64,000 bases of DNA. Source: CADEFX01 sp046154585. GTDB lineage: Bacteria; Pseudomonadota; Alphaproteobacteria; Rhizobiales; Hyphomicrobiaceae. A program made the translations under genes and the position numbers. Location: contig JBJXDX010000111.1 of the NCBI GenBank assembly GCA_046154585.1, positions 1-64,000 on the forward strand, read 5' to 3'. A model generated the notes under the pieces. That model had not been told where the DNA came from and made no database searches. It saw nothing but the letters and a program-made list of their open reading frames with translations. Shown piece after piece: positions 35,497 to 45,437 of the stretch (positions are counted from its first letter, which is position 1; every line of letters starts with the position of its first letter).

Positions 35497-36165
35497 TCAC
35501 TGCATCTGCAGGCGCAAGGCGGCTGCAACCGCCAATGGCGCGATCACGACGGACACTAGCGAAATGGCGAGCAGTAGCAGAAATGGTGGTCCGAACTCCG
35601 ACGTGCCGGTCTGCACCGCGGTGGTTGCCAGAACGCCAAAAATCAATGTGGGAATATAAAACGGCAGGACTAAGAGCGCGATCAGCAGCCCGCCCCGGCG
35701 GCTGCGCAGCGTCAGCACAGCGCAGATGGCGCCGATGAAGCTGATGGCGGGTGTTCCGCCGATCAGCGTCGCCAGCAAGGCTGGGTACGCCGCGAGATCA
35801 AGGTTCAGGAGCAGGCCCAGCAGCGGTGCCATCAGCGACAGGGGAACAGCAGTAGAGAGCCAATGCGCGAGACACTTCGCGGCTGCGACAAGCTCCAGGG
35901 GCAGGCCTCCGGTGGCCAGCACGTCGAGCGAGCCGTCCTCATCGTCGATCTCGAACATGCGCGGCAGGGATAGCAAAGCGGCTAGCAGCAGAGCTACCCA
36001 GAGAATGCCCGCTGCGATACGGCTCAGAAGGTTTAGATCGGGACCAAGTCCCAGCGGGAGGATGGCCACGACCATCAGATAGAAGCCCAGCGCTGTGCCG
36101 AGGGCGCCGCCATCGCGTGCTGCCAGCATCAGGTCGCGGCGCAGCAGCGCGAAGAACGGCTTCAT
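35497..36165 (-). CDS. ccmB: Heme exporter permease CcmB
   Basis: A 222-residue permease with about six membrane helices (FYLMVVAILPLGLGPDLN; LLALLVLPFYIPTLIFG). LRRDLMLAARDGG at the N-terminus and FEIDDEDGSLDVLATGGLPLE in the cytoplasmic loop are CcmB signatures. It works with the CcmA ATPase. Its ATG overlaps the ccmA stop by 4 nt. Confidence 0.95.
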   Translation of the reverse strand: MKPFFALLRRDLMLAARDGGALGTALGFYLMVVAILPLGLGPDLNLLSRIAAGILWVALLLAALLSLPRMFEIDDEDGSLDVLATGGLPLELVAAAKCLAHWLSTAVPLSLMAPLLGLLLNLDLAAYPALLATLIGGTPAISFIGAICAVLTLRSRRGGLLIALLVLPFYIPTLIFGVLATTAVQTGTSEFGPPFLLLLAISLVSVVIAPLAVAAALRLQMQ

Positions 36166-36800
36166 GCCGCCTCCACGGCCGCTGCACCCAAGCGCAGCTC
36201 GCGCTGGGAGGAAACGTCGATGGGCTGATGCGTGGCGATGACGGCGATGCCGCCAGTCCGCAGATGCCGGTCGATCACCGCGTCGAGGATGCCTTGGGAT
36301 GCGGCATCGAGCGAAGCATACGGCTCGTCGAGCAGCCAGATTCGGCGACGCGTCAGCAGCAGGCGAGCGAGTCCCAGCCGGCGTTTCTGTCCGTCGGACA
36401 GGTAGCCGGCTGGAATGGGACTGAGCTCCAGCAGTCCAAACGCATCCAACGCCGCGCCGTCGCGTCCCCGCAGCCGGTCGATGCTGTCCTTGGCCAGAAA
36501 GCTGCGCCAGAACGCCAGGTTCTCAAGTACGGTCATGCTCGACTTCACCGCGCCGCGGTGGCCCACATAGTGACAATGCTGCCCGATCGTGCACTCGGCG
36601 TCGCCGGCATCGAGCCTCAGCTCTCCGGCGGAGGGTTTGATGAGGCCTGCAATGGTACGAATCAGGGTTGTCTTGCCGGAGCCGTTCGGCCCGGTCAGGA
36701 TCAGCGCCTCTCCTTCCGAAACGGAGAACGACACGTCGGAAAACACGATCCGCTCGCCGCGAATGACGGCTAATTCGTCGGCGGCGAGCTGCATTTGCAT
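36162..36800 (-). CDS. ccmA: Heme exporter ATPase CcmA
   Basis: A 212-residue ABC ATPase. Walker A LTGPNGSGKTTLIRTIAGL, signature YLSDGQKRRLGLARLL (LSDGQ variant typical of CcmA) and Walker B IWLLDEPYASLD are present. ATG 36800 (MQMQLAADE) was preferred to upstream codons; no clear Shine-Dalgarno is seen. It powers release of holo-CcmE. It diverges from acnA across about 200 bp, an order seen in other Hyphomicrobiales. Confidence 0.93.
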   Translation of the reverse strand: MQMQLAADELAVIRGERIVFSDVSFSVSEGEALILTGPNGSGKTTLIRTIAGLIKPSAGELRLDAGDAECTIGQHCHYVGHRGAVKSSMTVLENLAFWRSFLAKDSIDRLRGRDGAALDAFGLLELSPIPAGYLSDGQKRRLGLARLLLTRRRIWLLDEPYASLDAASQGILDAVIDRHLRTGGIAVIATHQPIDVSSQRELRLGAAAVEAA

Positions 36801-36997
36801 GGCAATTATGCTTGGCCGGGAAGGATAACCATCATGTAACGGGGTCACCGGGTCTAGCCGTTCTCGGCGCCGCATCATATAAGGCGATTATCCGCCCCGA
36901 GGCCAGCTTTTGCCCGTGCGTGAGTGCGTGCGGCCGCTACCCCGAGGTCCACCCGTTTTTGATCACGCGAGTGACGCCCCTCAAGGAGACCCCGGTT

Positions 36998-39691
36998 ATG
37001 GCCTTAACGCCCCTCTCAGCCGACAGCTTCAAATGCCGTAAGACGCTGCAGGTCGGGTCGAAGACGTATGAGTATTTTTCCCTGCCGGATGCGGAAAGGA
37101 ACGGCCTGGCGGGCATCTCCAGGCTCCCACAGTCGCTCAAGGTGCTGATCGAGAACCTGCTGCGTCATGAGGATGGACGCTCGGTGAAGGCCGACGATAT
37201 CAGGGCCATGGCCGAGTGGCTGACCAACAAGACATCGCAACGCGAAATTGCCTACCGGCCAGCTCGGGTTCTGATGCAGGACTTTACCGGCGTGCCCGCC
37301 ATTGTGGACCTGGCGGCCATGCGCGATGCCATGAAGACGATCGGTGGCGAGCCGCAGAGGATCAACCCGCTTGTGCCCGTCGACCTCGTGATCGATCATT
37401 CCGTCATGGTCGACCACTTCGGCACGCCGCAGGCTTTCAAGCAGAACGTCGATCTCGAATATGAGCGCAACAAGGAGCGCTACGAGTTTCTGCGCTGGGG
37501 CGGCAGCGCCTTCAACAACTTCCAGGTCGTGCCGCCCGGTACGGGCATCTGCCATCAGGTCAATCTGGAGTATTTGGCCCAGACCGTGTGGACCAAGACG
37601 GTGGGCAAGGTGGAGCAGGCCTTCCCTGACACCTGCGTCGGCACGGACAGCCACACGACCATGGTCAACGGGCTTTCTGTGCTCGGCTGGGGCGTCGGTG
37701 GCATCGAGGCGGAGGCAGCGATGTTGGGCCAGCCTGTCGCCATGGTCATCCCGGAGGTCATCGGTTTCCGCATCAAGGGTCGCCTCAAGGAAGGCATCAC
37801 GGCGACCGACCTCGTGCTGACGTGCACCCAGATCCTGCGCAAGCGCGGCGTCGTCGAGAAGTTCGTCGAGTTCTTCGGCGACGGTCTCGATCACCTGTCC
37901 ATCGAGGATCGGGCCACCATCGCCAACATGGCCCCTGAGTACGGCGCCACCTGCGGCTTCTTTCCGACCGACGCCGACACCATCAAGTATCTGCGCGCCA
38001 CCGGCCGCAAGGCGGAGCGCGTGGCGCTGGTCGAAGCCTACGCCAAGGCGCAGGGCATGTGGCGCGAGCCCGGTATGGAGCCGGTCTTCACCGATGTTCT
38101 GGAACTCGACATCTCCACCGTCGAGGCCTCCATGGCCGGCCCCAAGCGCCCGCAGGACCGCGTGCCGCTGAAGGATGCCAAAGCCGGGTTCGCCAAATCC
38201 ATCCCCGAGATTGTCAAGGGTGCGTCGCTCGGCAAGACGGTGAAGGTCAAGGGCACGGACTACAAGATCGGCCACGGCAGCGTCGTCATCGCTGCCATTA
38301 CGTCGTGCACCAACACGTCCAATCCGTCGGTTCTCGTGGCCGCCGGTCTTGTGGCCCGCAACGCGCACGCGAAGGGACTGAAAGTCAAACCGTGGGTGAA
38401 GACGTCGTTCGCGCCTGGCTCCCAGGTCGTTACCGACTACATGACGAAGGCCGGTCTGCAGGCAGATCTCGACGCCATGGGCTTCAATCTGACGGGTTAC
38501 GGCTGCACCGTCTGCATCGGCAACTCGGGACCGTTGCCTGAAGCGGTCTCCGAAGCCATCCACGCGGGCGACCTCATCGCGGCGGCCGTCTTGTCTGGCA
38601 ACCGCAACTTCGAGGGCCGCGTGCATCCAGAGGTGAAGGCGAACTATCTTGCCTCGCCGCCGCTCGCCGTCGCCTATGCCATCGCCGGAACGATGAACGT
38701 CGACATGACGACGGAGCCGCTCGGCCAGGATAGTGATGGCCGTGACGTGTTCCTGCGCGACCTCTGGCCGACGTCAGCCGAGATTGCCGAGATCATCCGC
38801 TCGTGCGTGACACCCGATACGTTCGCCAAGCGCTATAGCGACGTCTTCAAGGGCGACGCGCAATGGCAGAAGATGGGCAAGGCGCGCTCCAGCCTGACCT
38901 ATAGCTGGAACTCGGGCTCCACCTATGTTCAGAACCCTCCGTACTTCGAAGGCATGACCATGACGCCAGCGCCGATCGAGGATGTGATCGGCGCACGCAT
39001 TCTGGGAATCTTCGGTGACTCGATCACGACCGACCACATCTCGCCTGCCGGCTCGATCAAGAGGGACGGTCCGGCCGGAACATTCCTGATCGAACGGCAG
39101 GTGCGGCCGGCGGATTTCAACTCATACGGCTCGCGCCGCGGCAATCACGAAGTCATGATGCGCGGCACATTTGCCAACATCCGCATCAAAAACATGATGC
39201 TTGGCGGCAAGGAAGGCGGAAACACGGTCCATTACCCCTCGGGACAGGAAATGCCGATCTACGACGCCGCCATGCGCTACAAGGCGGAGGGTGTGCCTCT
39301 CGTGGCTTTCGCCGGCAAGGAATACGGCACGGGTTCGAGCCGTGACTGGGCCGCCAAGGGTACGCGGCTTCTCGGCATCCGCGCCGTCATCGCACAGAGC
39401 TTCGAGCGCATTCACCGGTCCAATCTCGTCGGGATGGGCGTGTTGCCGCTGGTGTTCGAAGGCGGCCTGTCGTGGGCCGACATTGGCCTCAAAGGCAACG
39501 AAGCGATCACCATCACTGGTCTTCCCACCCTTCGGCCGCGCCAGCAAGTTATCGTAAACGTTACCTACGAGGATGGCGTCACCCGTGAAGTTCCGACGCT
39601 GTGCCGGATCGATACGGAGGATGAGCTCAGCTACTGGCGCCACGGCGGTATTCTGCCATACGTGCTGCGCGGGCTAGCGGCTGCAGCGTAA
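36998..39691 (+). CDS. acnA: Aconitate hydratase A
   Basis: An 897-residue TCA-cycle enzyme isomerising citrate and isocitrate through a [4Fe-4S] cluster. Cluster cysteines are in ITSCTNTSNPSV and GYGCTVCIGNSGPL. The C-terminal swivel domain shows FGDSITTDHISPAG, GTGSSRDWAAKG and the RIHRSNLVGMGVLPL block. The ATG at 36998 follows AAGGAGACC, so about 60 upstream in-frame codons are excluded. Length matches AcnA (about 890-905). Confidence 0.97.
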   Translation: MALTPLSADSFKCRKTLQVGSKTYEYFSLPDAERNGLAGISRLPQSLKVLIENLLRHEDGRSVKADDIRAMAEWLTNKTSQREIAYRPARVLMQDFTGVPAIVDLAAMRDAMKTIGGEPQRINPLVPVDLVIDHSVMVDHFGTPQAFKQNVDLEYERNKERYEFLRWGGSAFNNFQVVPPGTGICHQVNLEYLAQTVWTKTVGKVEQAFPDTCVGTDSHTTMVNGLSVLGWGVGGIEAEAAMLGQPVAMVIPEVIGFRIKGRLKEGITATDLVLTCTQILRKRGVVEKFVEFFGDGLDHLSIEDRATIANMAPEYGATCGFFPTDADTIKYLRATGRKAERVALVEAYAKAQGMWREPGMEPVFTDVLELDISTVEASMAGPKRPQDRVPLKDAKAGFAKSIPEIVKGASLGKTVKVKGTDYKIGHGSVVIAAITSCTNTSNPSVLVAAGLVARNAHAKGLKVKPWVKTSFAPGSQVVTDYMTKAGLQADLDAMGFNLTGYGCTVCIGNSGPLPEAVSEAIHAGDLIAAAVLSGNRNFEGRVHPEVKANYLASPPLAVAYAIAGTMNVDMTTEPLGQDSDGRDVFLRDLWPTSAEIAEIIRSCVTPDTFAKRYSDVFKGDAQWQKMGKARSSLTYSWNSGSTYVQNPPYFEGMTMTPAPIEDVIGARILGIFGDSITTDHISPAGSIKRDGPAGTFLIERQVRPADFNSYGSRRGNHEVMMRGTFANIRIKNMMLGGKEGGNTVHYPSGQEMPIYDAAMRYKAEGVPLVAFAGKEYGTGSSRDWAAKGTRLLGIRAVIAQSFERIHRSNLVGMGVLPLVFEGGLSWADIGLKGNEAITITGLPTLRPRQQVIVNVTYEDGVTREVPTLCRIDTEDELSYWRHGGILPYVLRGLAAAA

Positions 39692-39818
39692 GGGATTTTC
39701 GTCCGCACTGGGAGTGCTCCGCTGGACTCACCCTTTCGTGACTCGCAATTGAAGTGAGTCGCATCAATATGCTGTCCAGACAAAGGCGCATCGGCATGGG
39801 ATTGGACCCTTAAGTACA

Positions 39819-40589
39819 ATGCGAATACTTAAGCTTTTCTCGGCGGTAGCCAGCACGGCGATTGTTCCGCTGATGGGGCTCTTCGGCGGAAGCCAGGCCT
39901 ACGCTCAGACGCCGGCAGCGCCGGACAACCAGCCCAAGGCGGTTCTGGAGCTGTACACGAGTCAGGGCTGCTCATCGTGCCCCACCGCAGATGCGCTCCT
40001 CGGCACCTACGCCAGGAGAGGCGACATCGTCGGGCTGACGCTGCCCGTGGACTATTGGGACTATCTCGGCTGGAAGGACACGTTGGCCGATGCCAAGTTC
40101 ACGGCGCGCCAGCGCGCTTATGCGAAGAGCCGTGGCGATGGCCGCATTTATACGCCTCAGGTCGTCGTCAACGGCTTGGCCCATGTTAACGGCGCGCAGG
40201 CCAAGGATATTGACTACGCCATTACCAAGACGGCGGCCAAACTGAGCGGTATTCGCATTCCCGTTCGTGTCGCGAGCCAAGGCGATAAGATCGTGATCGA
40301 CATTGGCGCCGTCGCGGAGGGCGATAGGGCTGAAGATGGCGCCGTGTGGCTGGCCTTTCTGCGGAAAGAGGTCCAGGTCCCTGTGCGCAAGGGCGAAAAC
40401 CAGGGACAAATGCTGACCTATTACAACGTCGTCCGCGAGTGGAAGCAGGCTGGCACGTGGAACGGCCAGCCGATGACCATCCAGGTCGACCGCCAGAGCG
40501 TCAAATCAGACGTCGACAGCTGCGCCGTACTGCTTCAAGGCGGCATGACCGGGCCGATCGTCGGAGCCGCCTATCTCGGAAAGTTGTGA
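39819..40589 (+). CDS. DUF1223 domain-containing exported protein
   Basis: A 256-residue protein with a signal peptide (LFSAVASTAIVPLMGLFGG, cleavage near AYA-Q). The mature part is thioredoxin-like at first: ELYTSQGCSSCPTAD with CSSC, then PVDYWDYLGWKDTLAD and YTPQVVVNGLAHVNG, the DUF1223 hallmarks. Function is unknown; the CxxC suggests a redox role in the periplasm. It lies downstream of acnA with a 127-bp gap and converges on the M3 peptidase gene. Confidence 0.92.
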   Translation: MRILKLFSAVASTAIVPLMGLFGGSQAYAQTPAAPDNQPKAVLELYTSQGCSSCPTADALLGTYARRGDIVGLTLPVDYWDYLGWKDTLADAKFTARQRAYAKSRGDGRIYTPQVVVNGLAHVNGAQAKDIDYAITKTAAKLSGIRIPVRVASQGDKIVIDIGAVAEGDRAEDGAVWLAFLRKEVQVPVRKGENQGQMLTYYNVVREWKQAGTWNGQPMTIQVDRQSVKSDVDSCAVLLQGGMTGPIVGAAYLGKL

Positions 40590-40613
40590 CGACCCTTCTC
40601 TGCGAGAACGCAG

Positions 40614-42731
40614 TCACGCGGCAAGTCCGCGTTTCTTGAGCATGGCCTCGCTGGTCGGCAGGCGACCGCGGAAGGCCGTATAGGCCTCTACCGGATCACG
40701 CCGGTTACCGGCCGAATAGATGAACTCCTTCAGCCGCTGCGCGGTTTTGCGGTCAAAGACGTTGCCGGCCTCCTCGAAGGCGCCGAACGCATCGGCATCC
40801 ATCACCTCCGACCACATGTAGCTGTAGTAGCCAGCGGCATAGCCGCCACCGGAAAAGATGTGCGCGAAATGCGGCAGCCGGTGCCGCATCGAGATCTCGG
40901 GGGGCATGCCGAGTTTCTTGAGCAATCCGGTCTCGAAGCTCGTCATGTCGACGTGTGAGGCATCGCTGAGCGAATGCAGCTCGAGATCCGCCAGCGCCGA
41001 CGACACGTATTCGAGCGTGGTACAGCCCTGGTTGAACTTGCTCGATGCATCGAGGCGCTGCACCAACGCATCCGGCATGCGCTTGCCGGTGCGGAAATGC
41101 ACGGCAAAGCGTTTCAGCACTTCCGGCGTCTGCAGCCAATGCTCGTAGAGCTGCGAGGGGAGCTCGACGAAATCCGTCGACACCGCCGTGCCGGCGATGG
41201 AGGGATAGGTCACATTCGACAGCAGGCCATGCAGCGCATGCCCGAATTCGTGGAACAGCGTGCGCGCGTCATCCATGGACAGGAGGGCCGGTTCGCCCTC
41301 GGCGGCACGCGAAAAATTCATCACGTTGACGACGATGGGTCGAATCTCGCCGCGCAGCTTCTGCTGTCCGCGGAAGACGCTCATCCAGGCGCCGCTGCGT
41401 TTCGAGGGGCGGGCAAAGTAATCTCCCAGGAACACACCGATGTGCTGTCCCTGCTTGTCCGACACGTCCCATGCGCGCACGTCGGCGTGATAGCGCGGCA
41501 GGTCGGTCCGCTCCTTGAAGGACAGGCCGAACAGGCGCTTGGCCGTATCGAAGGCTGCGGCGATGATGCGATCGAGCTGCAGATAGGGCTTGATCGCGCT
41601 TTCATCGAGGTCGTAGTCGGCGGCGCGGACCTTTTCCGCGTAGTAGCGCCAGTCCCAGGCGGCCAGCTTGGAGTTCTGGCCTTCCGCATCGGCCACCTGC
41701 TGCAACCGCTCGCGTTCGCGCGTCGCCGCAGCCAAGGCGGCCGTCCAGACCTGCTCCAGCAGGGCGCGGACGTTGCCGGGTGTTTTCGCCATGGTGTCCG
41801 AGAGCCGGAACTCGGCAAACGTACGGTAGCCCAGCAGCACCGCCCGTTCGGCGCGCAGGGCAATGATCTCCTCGGCGATCTTGCGGTTGTCGTTCTTGTC
41901 GCCGTTCTCGCCCCGGCGGGTCCAGGCATCGAACGCCTTTTCGCGCAGATCGCGGCGCGCCGAGAATTGCAGGAACGGCTCGACGCTGGAGCGCGACAGT
42001 GTCACCACATGCTTGCCCGGATGGCCCAGATCCTTGGCGGTGCGTGCAGCGGCCGCGCGGACGAACTCGGGCAGTCCGGCAAGATCCTGCTCGCCGTCGA
42101 GGACCAGCTTGAACGCCTGCTCGTCGGCGAGCATATTCTGGCCGAACTGCGTGCCGAGCGTGGCGAGCCGCTTGTTGACGGCGGCAATGCGCTTGCGGCC
42201 CTTGGCATCAAGTTGCGCGCCGCTGCGCACCAGTCCCAGGTGGTGGCGTTCGAGCACGCGCAGCTGCTCCGCATCCAGGCCCAGATCGGCGCGGCGTTCA
42301 TACAGGTCGTCGATGCGGCGAAACAGGTCCTGATTCAGCGCGACGCTGCTCGCGTGCTGGGCGAGCTTGGGCGACATCTCGCGCTCGATCTGCTGCAGCT
42401 GCGGGTTGGTATCGGCGCCGGTCAGATTGTAGAACACACGCGCAACACGGGTGAGGGACTGGCCGCTCTTTTCCAGCGCGACGATCGTGTTGGCGAATGA
42501 GGGATGCGACTTAGCGGTCGCGATGCCGTCGATTTCGGCGGCATGTTCCTCGATGGCGATATCAAATGCCGGTGAAAAATGCTCGGGCCGAATTTTTCCG
42601 AACGGAGGCAGCCCAAACGGGTCGCGCCAGGGCGCCAGCAGCGGATTGTTTGCAGTGCCTTTCGCGAGCGGCTTGTCGCGTGCTTTTTTCGCCCGAGTTT
42701 TCGCCGCCGTCTTGCGGTGTGCCGCACCCAT
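40614..42731 (-). CDS. M3 family metallopeptidase (Dcp/oligopeptidase A-like)
   Basis: A 705-residue zinc peptidase. The zinc motif HEFGH in TLFHEFGHALHGLLS lies near residue 490, and the downstream glutamate ligand is in the ASSKFNQGCTTLEYVSSAL segment. Substrate tyrosines are in GGYAAGYYSYMWSEVMDADAF. The first 30 residues are a Lys/Arg/Ala-rich tail unlike the core. Cytosolic members trim signal-peptide fragments and short peptides; Dcp releases dipeptides. Which activity applies is unclear. Confidence 0.93.
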   Translation of the reverse strand: MGAAHRKTAAKTRAKKARDKPLAKGTANNPLLAPWRDPFGLPPFGKIRPEHFSPAFDIAIEEHAAEIDGIATAKSHPSFANTIVALEKSGQSLTRVARVFYNLTGADTNPQLQQIEREMSPKLAQHASSVALNQDLFRRIDDLYERRADLGLDAEQLRVLERHHLGLVRSGAQLDAKGRKRIAAVNKRLATLGTQFGQNMLADEQAFKLVLDGEQDLAGLPEFVRAAAARTAKDLGHPGKHVVTLSRSSVEPFLQFSARRDLREKAFDAWTRRGENGDKNDNRKIAEEIIALRAERAVLLGYRTFAEFRLSDTMAKTPGNVRALLEQVWTAALAAATRERERLQQVADAEGQNSKLAAWDWRYYAEKVRAADYDLDESAIKPYLQLDRIIAAAFDTAKRLFGLSFKERTDLPRYHADVRAWDVSDKQGQHIGVFLGDYFARPSKRSGAWMSVFRGQQKLRGEIRPIVVNVMNFSRAAEGEPALLSMDDARTLFHEFGHALHGLLSNVTYPSIAGTAVSTDFVELPSQLYEHWLQTPEVLKRFAVHFRTGKRMPDALVQRLDASSKFNQGCTTLEYVSSALADLELHSLSDASHVDMTSFETGLLKKLGMPPEISMRHRLPHFAHIFSGGGYAAGYYSYMWSEVMDADAFGAFEEAGNVFDRKTAQRLKEFIYSAGNRRDPVEAYTAFRGRLPTSEAMLKKRGLAA

Positions 42732-42764
42732 GGTCGTTTTCCGTTCTTTCGATGCTGAAGGCGA

Positions 42765-44648
42765 TCAGGCCTGCCCAAGCCCGCGCGCGATGAAGCGATT
42801 GAGCCGTTCGGCAAACTTGGCCGGGTTGGCCGGCAGCTCGCCCTCGAGCACCAGAGCCTGATCAAGAAGAAGATGCCCGAGTTCGCGCGCATCGTCGTTT
42901 CGTCCCGCGGCAATCTCTGCCGCGAGACCTTTGACCAGCGGATGCGACGGGTTGAACTCCAGCACGGGTTTTGAACCCATGCCGCGGTTCTGGCGCTGGA
43001 GCAAGCGCTCCAGGCCCCGGTCCGGCCCGCCGTCTGGCGCCGCCAGGCACACGGCCGATGTGACGAGCAGTTTGGAGGCGCGCACGTCGGACACGGCATC
43101 TCCGAGCGCTTCCTTGAGCAGCGAAATCATCGGTGCGACATCGTCGACTTTGGGCTCCGGCTTGGGCTCACCTTCGGCCGCAATGGCCGACAGGTCGGCC
43201 TCGCCGTGCGTCAGCGACTTGAGCGCCTTGCCATCGAATTTCTGGCCCATCGAGGTCCAGAAGTGATCGACCGGATCGGCCATCAGCAGCACCTCGACGC
43301 CGCGTGCGGCGGCCGCTTCGAGTTGCGGGCTCGAGCTGATGAGTTCGAGACTGTTGCCCGTCACGTAGTAGATTTCGCTCTGGTTCGGCTTCATGGCGGC
43401 CACGTATTGCGCCAGCGATCGCCAGCCCGGACCGGCCGTCGTGCGAAAGCGGGCAAGTTTCAGCAGCTGGTCGCGCCGTTCGAAATCCTCGTACAAGCCT
43501 TCTTTCAGCACGCCACCGAAGGCGTCCCAGATCTTTTCGTATTGCGCGGCATCCTTCTCGGCCAGCGTTTCCAGCTCGGACAGAAACCGCCCCGTGACGG
43601 CCTTGCGAATCTGGGCCACCTGGGCGTTGTTCTGCAGGATCTCGCGCGAAATATTGAGCGGCACGTCCTCGGAATCGATCACGCCGCGCACGAAGCGCAG
43701 ATAGGGCGGCAGCAGCTCCGCATCTTCCGTGATGAACACGCGCCGCACGTACAGCCGGACGCGGCCCTTGCGCTCGGCGTCGAACAGGTCGAACGGCGCC
43801 CGTGACGGCACGAACAGCAGCACGGCGTAGGATTGGCGGCCCTCGGCGCGGTAGTGAAGCGTCAGCGCCGGTTCATCGAACTGATGCGCCAGCGTCTTGT
43901 AGACCTCCTGGTACTCCTCCGGTTTCACCTCGGACTTGGAGCGCTGCCACAGGGCGCTGGCCGAGTTGATCTGCCGTGCCGTGCCGTCCTCCCCGGCGAG
44001 CTCGACCGGGAACAGGATGTGGTCGGAGTAGGCGCGCACGATGCGCTCGATTTCCGCGTCTTCAAGGAAGCTCTTGGCCTCTTTCTTGAGCGTGAGAGTG
44101 ACTGCTGTTCCGCGCGGCACTTTAGCAGCGACTGCCTCGGACGCCTGTGTGATGGTGAAGCCCGACGCATCGTCGGAGACCCACAACCATGCGCTGCTGT
44201 CGCCGGCTTTGCGGCTCACGACCTGGATGCGGTCGGCCACCATGAAGGCTGAGTAGAAGCCCACCCCGAACTGTCCGATCAGCGACGAACTGTCGGTATC
44301 CGTCGACAGGCGATCAAGGAACGCGCGGGTGCCGGAGCGTGCGATTGTGCCCAGATTGTCGATCAGCTCCTGCTCGTCCATGCCGATGCCATTGTCGGCA
44401 ATCGTGAGGGTGCCCGCGGTCTTGTCCGCCTCGATGCGGATGGCGAGGCGCGCGTCTCCGCCCAGCAGGTCGGGGTTGGCGATGGCGTTGTAGCGGAGCT
44501 TGTCGCACGCATCGGATGCGTTGGAGATGAGCTCGCGCAGGAACACGTCCTTCTCGGTGTAAACCGAGTGGACCATCAGATGCAGCAGGCGAGCGACTTC
44601 CGTCTGGAAGCCGTGCTTGGCGGTCAGATGCGCCGCGTCGGCACTCAT
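42765..44648 (-). CDS. htpG: Molecular chaperone HtpG (Hsp90)
   Basis: A 627-residue Hsp90. The GHKL ATPase domain shows ELISNASDACDKLRY, IADNGIGMDEQEL and GQFGVGFYSAFMVAD; the middle domain shows VRLYVRRVFITEDAELLP and GVIDSEDVPLNISREILQ. It dimerises through the C-terminus and folds client proteins under stress. A GGAGGACGACC ribosome-binding site precedes the ATG. A minus-strand CTTG at 44710-44707 followed by an AT-rich stretch could be a heat-shock sigma-32 promoter, but the -10 match is poor. Confidence 0.97.
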   Translation of the reverse strand: MSADAAHLTAKHGFQTEVARLLHLMVHSVYTEKDVFLRELISNASDACDKLRYNAIANPDLLGGDARLAIRIEADKTAGTLTIADNGIGMDEQELIDNLGTIARSGTRAFLDRLSTDTDSSSLIGQFGVGFYSAFMVADRIQVVSRKAGDSSAWLWVSDDASGFTITQASEAVAAKVPRGTAVTLTLKKEAKSFLEDAEIERIVRAYSDHILFPVELAGEDGTARQINSASALWQRSKSEVKPEEYQEVYKTLAHQFDEPALTLHYRAEGRQSYAVLLFVPSRAPFDLFDAERKGRVRLYVRRVFITEDAELLPPYLRFVRGVIDSEDVPLNISREILQNNAQVAQIRKAVTGRFLSELETLAEKDAAQYEKIWDAFGGVLKEGLYEDFERRDQLLKLARFRTTAGPGWRSLAQYVAAMKPNQSEIYYVTGNSLELISSSPQLEAAAARGVEVLLMADPVDHFWTSMGQKFDGKALKSLTHGEADLSAIAAEGEPKPEPKVDDVAPMISLLKEALGDAVSDVRASKLLVTSAVCLAAPDGGPDRGLERLLQRQNRGMGSKPVLEFNPSHPLVKGLAAEIAAGRNDDARELGHLLLDQALVLEGELPANPAKFAERLNRFIARGLGQA

Positions 44649-45043
44649 GGTCGTCCTCCGATGATGGCGTAAGAGCGGGCGATTATTGCCGCCCGGTGCC
44701 GCGAATCAAGATGATCCGCAAGCCAAACGCGCAGCGACGGCGTCGCTCGACACGTCGCGATCCGCCGTCGTTTTGTCAAGGAGAGAAGGTGGCCCGGCTC
44801 TGAACTTGGCCCCGGGGGGCTGGGGGGCTGAGATCCAGAGCCTCATGCTAGAGCCGGGCCTAGAGGCAACATCATCACTATTGCTTCGGTTTGCGGCACG
44901 CGCAGGACCGGATTTTGACCAAACGGCGATATTTGCCGAGCAATCGTCGATGCGAATTTCAGAGCAAAGATCCGGCTGGCTTGGCTTGCGCTTGTCCGCA
45001 AAAGGGGCAATCATTACGTAAGACTTGTGACAAGGGGGTGCGC
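44649..45043. other. Intergenic region upstream of htpG and DUF2794
   Basis: About 395 bases between the divergent htpG and DUF2794 genes. Short frames on both strands lack ribosome-binding sites and family resemblance. I see a run of G/C (CCCCGGGGGGCTGGGGGGC near 44810-44830) but no tRNA, terminator or convincing small gene. It probably holds the two promoters. Confidence 0.5.
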
Positions 45044-45430
45044 TTGAGCGAAATCGAGCCGATATCTTTCCGCTCCAGAAATGGAGCGAGTCCTTCAGGA
45101 CCGGCCGCTCAACCAGCCCCAACGCCGCACCCGACGACTGTCGCCTTCAATCTCCAGGAACTGCGTGACATCCTGAACGTGTACGGCCGCAAGGTGGCCG
45201 CCGGCGAATGGCGCGACTACGCCATGGATTTCGGACGCGAAAAGGCGGTGTTCTCGGTCTTTCGCCGCGCCAGCGAATATCCGCTCTACAGGATCGAGAA
45301 AAACCCGAGGCTGGCCCGCAAGCAAGGCGCCTACTCAGTCGTTGCAGCCACGGGATTGATTCTAAAGCGCGGACACGATTTGAGACGCGTGCTCGGCGTT
45401 TTCGAGAAGTCGCTCAGGCTGGTCGAATAG
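45044..45430 (+). CDS. DUF2794 domain-containing protein
   Basis: A 128-residue protein. After a proline-rich N-terminus (PSGPAAQPAPTPHPTT), residues about 30-125 match DUF2794: LRDILNVYGRKVAAGEWRDYAMDF, AVFSVFRRASEYPLYRIEKNP and SVVAATGLILKRGHDLRRVL. The family is confined to alphaproteobacteria and has no known function. TTG at 45044 is favoured as start because AAGGGGG sits six bases before it; GTG at 45038 would abut the ribosome-binding site. Confidence 0.88.
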   Translation: MSEIEPISFRSRNGASPSGPAAQPAPTPHPTTVAFNLQELRDILNVYGRKVAAGEWRDYAMDFGREKAVFSVFRRASEYPLYRIEKNPRLARKQGAYSVVAATGLILKRGHDLRRVLGVFEKSLRLVE

Positions 45431-45437
45431 CGCGTCG

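Noticed and set aside
37016..38626. A 536-codon minus-strand frame
   Set aside because: Antisense shadow of acnA.
39725..39775. GACTC/GAGTC inverted repeat before the DUF1223 gene
   Set aside because: Five-base arms occur easily by chance in this composition.
40974..42500. A 508-codon plus-strand frame
   Set aside because: Antisense shadow of the M3 peptidase gene, with no family motifs; GC-rich codon bias keeps the opposite strand open.
44707..44735. Possible heat-shock promoter before htpG
   Set aside because: CTTG is present but the -10 region matches poorly, so it is mentioned only in the htpG entry.
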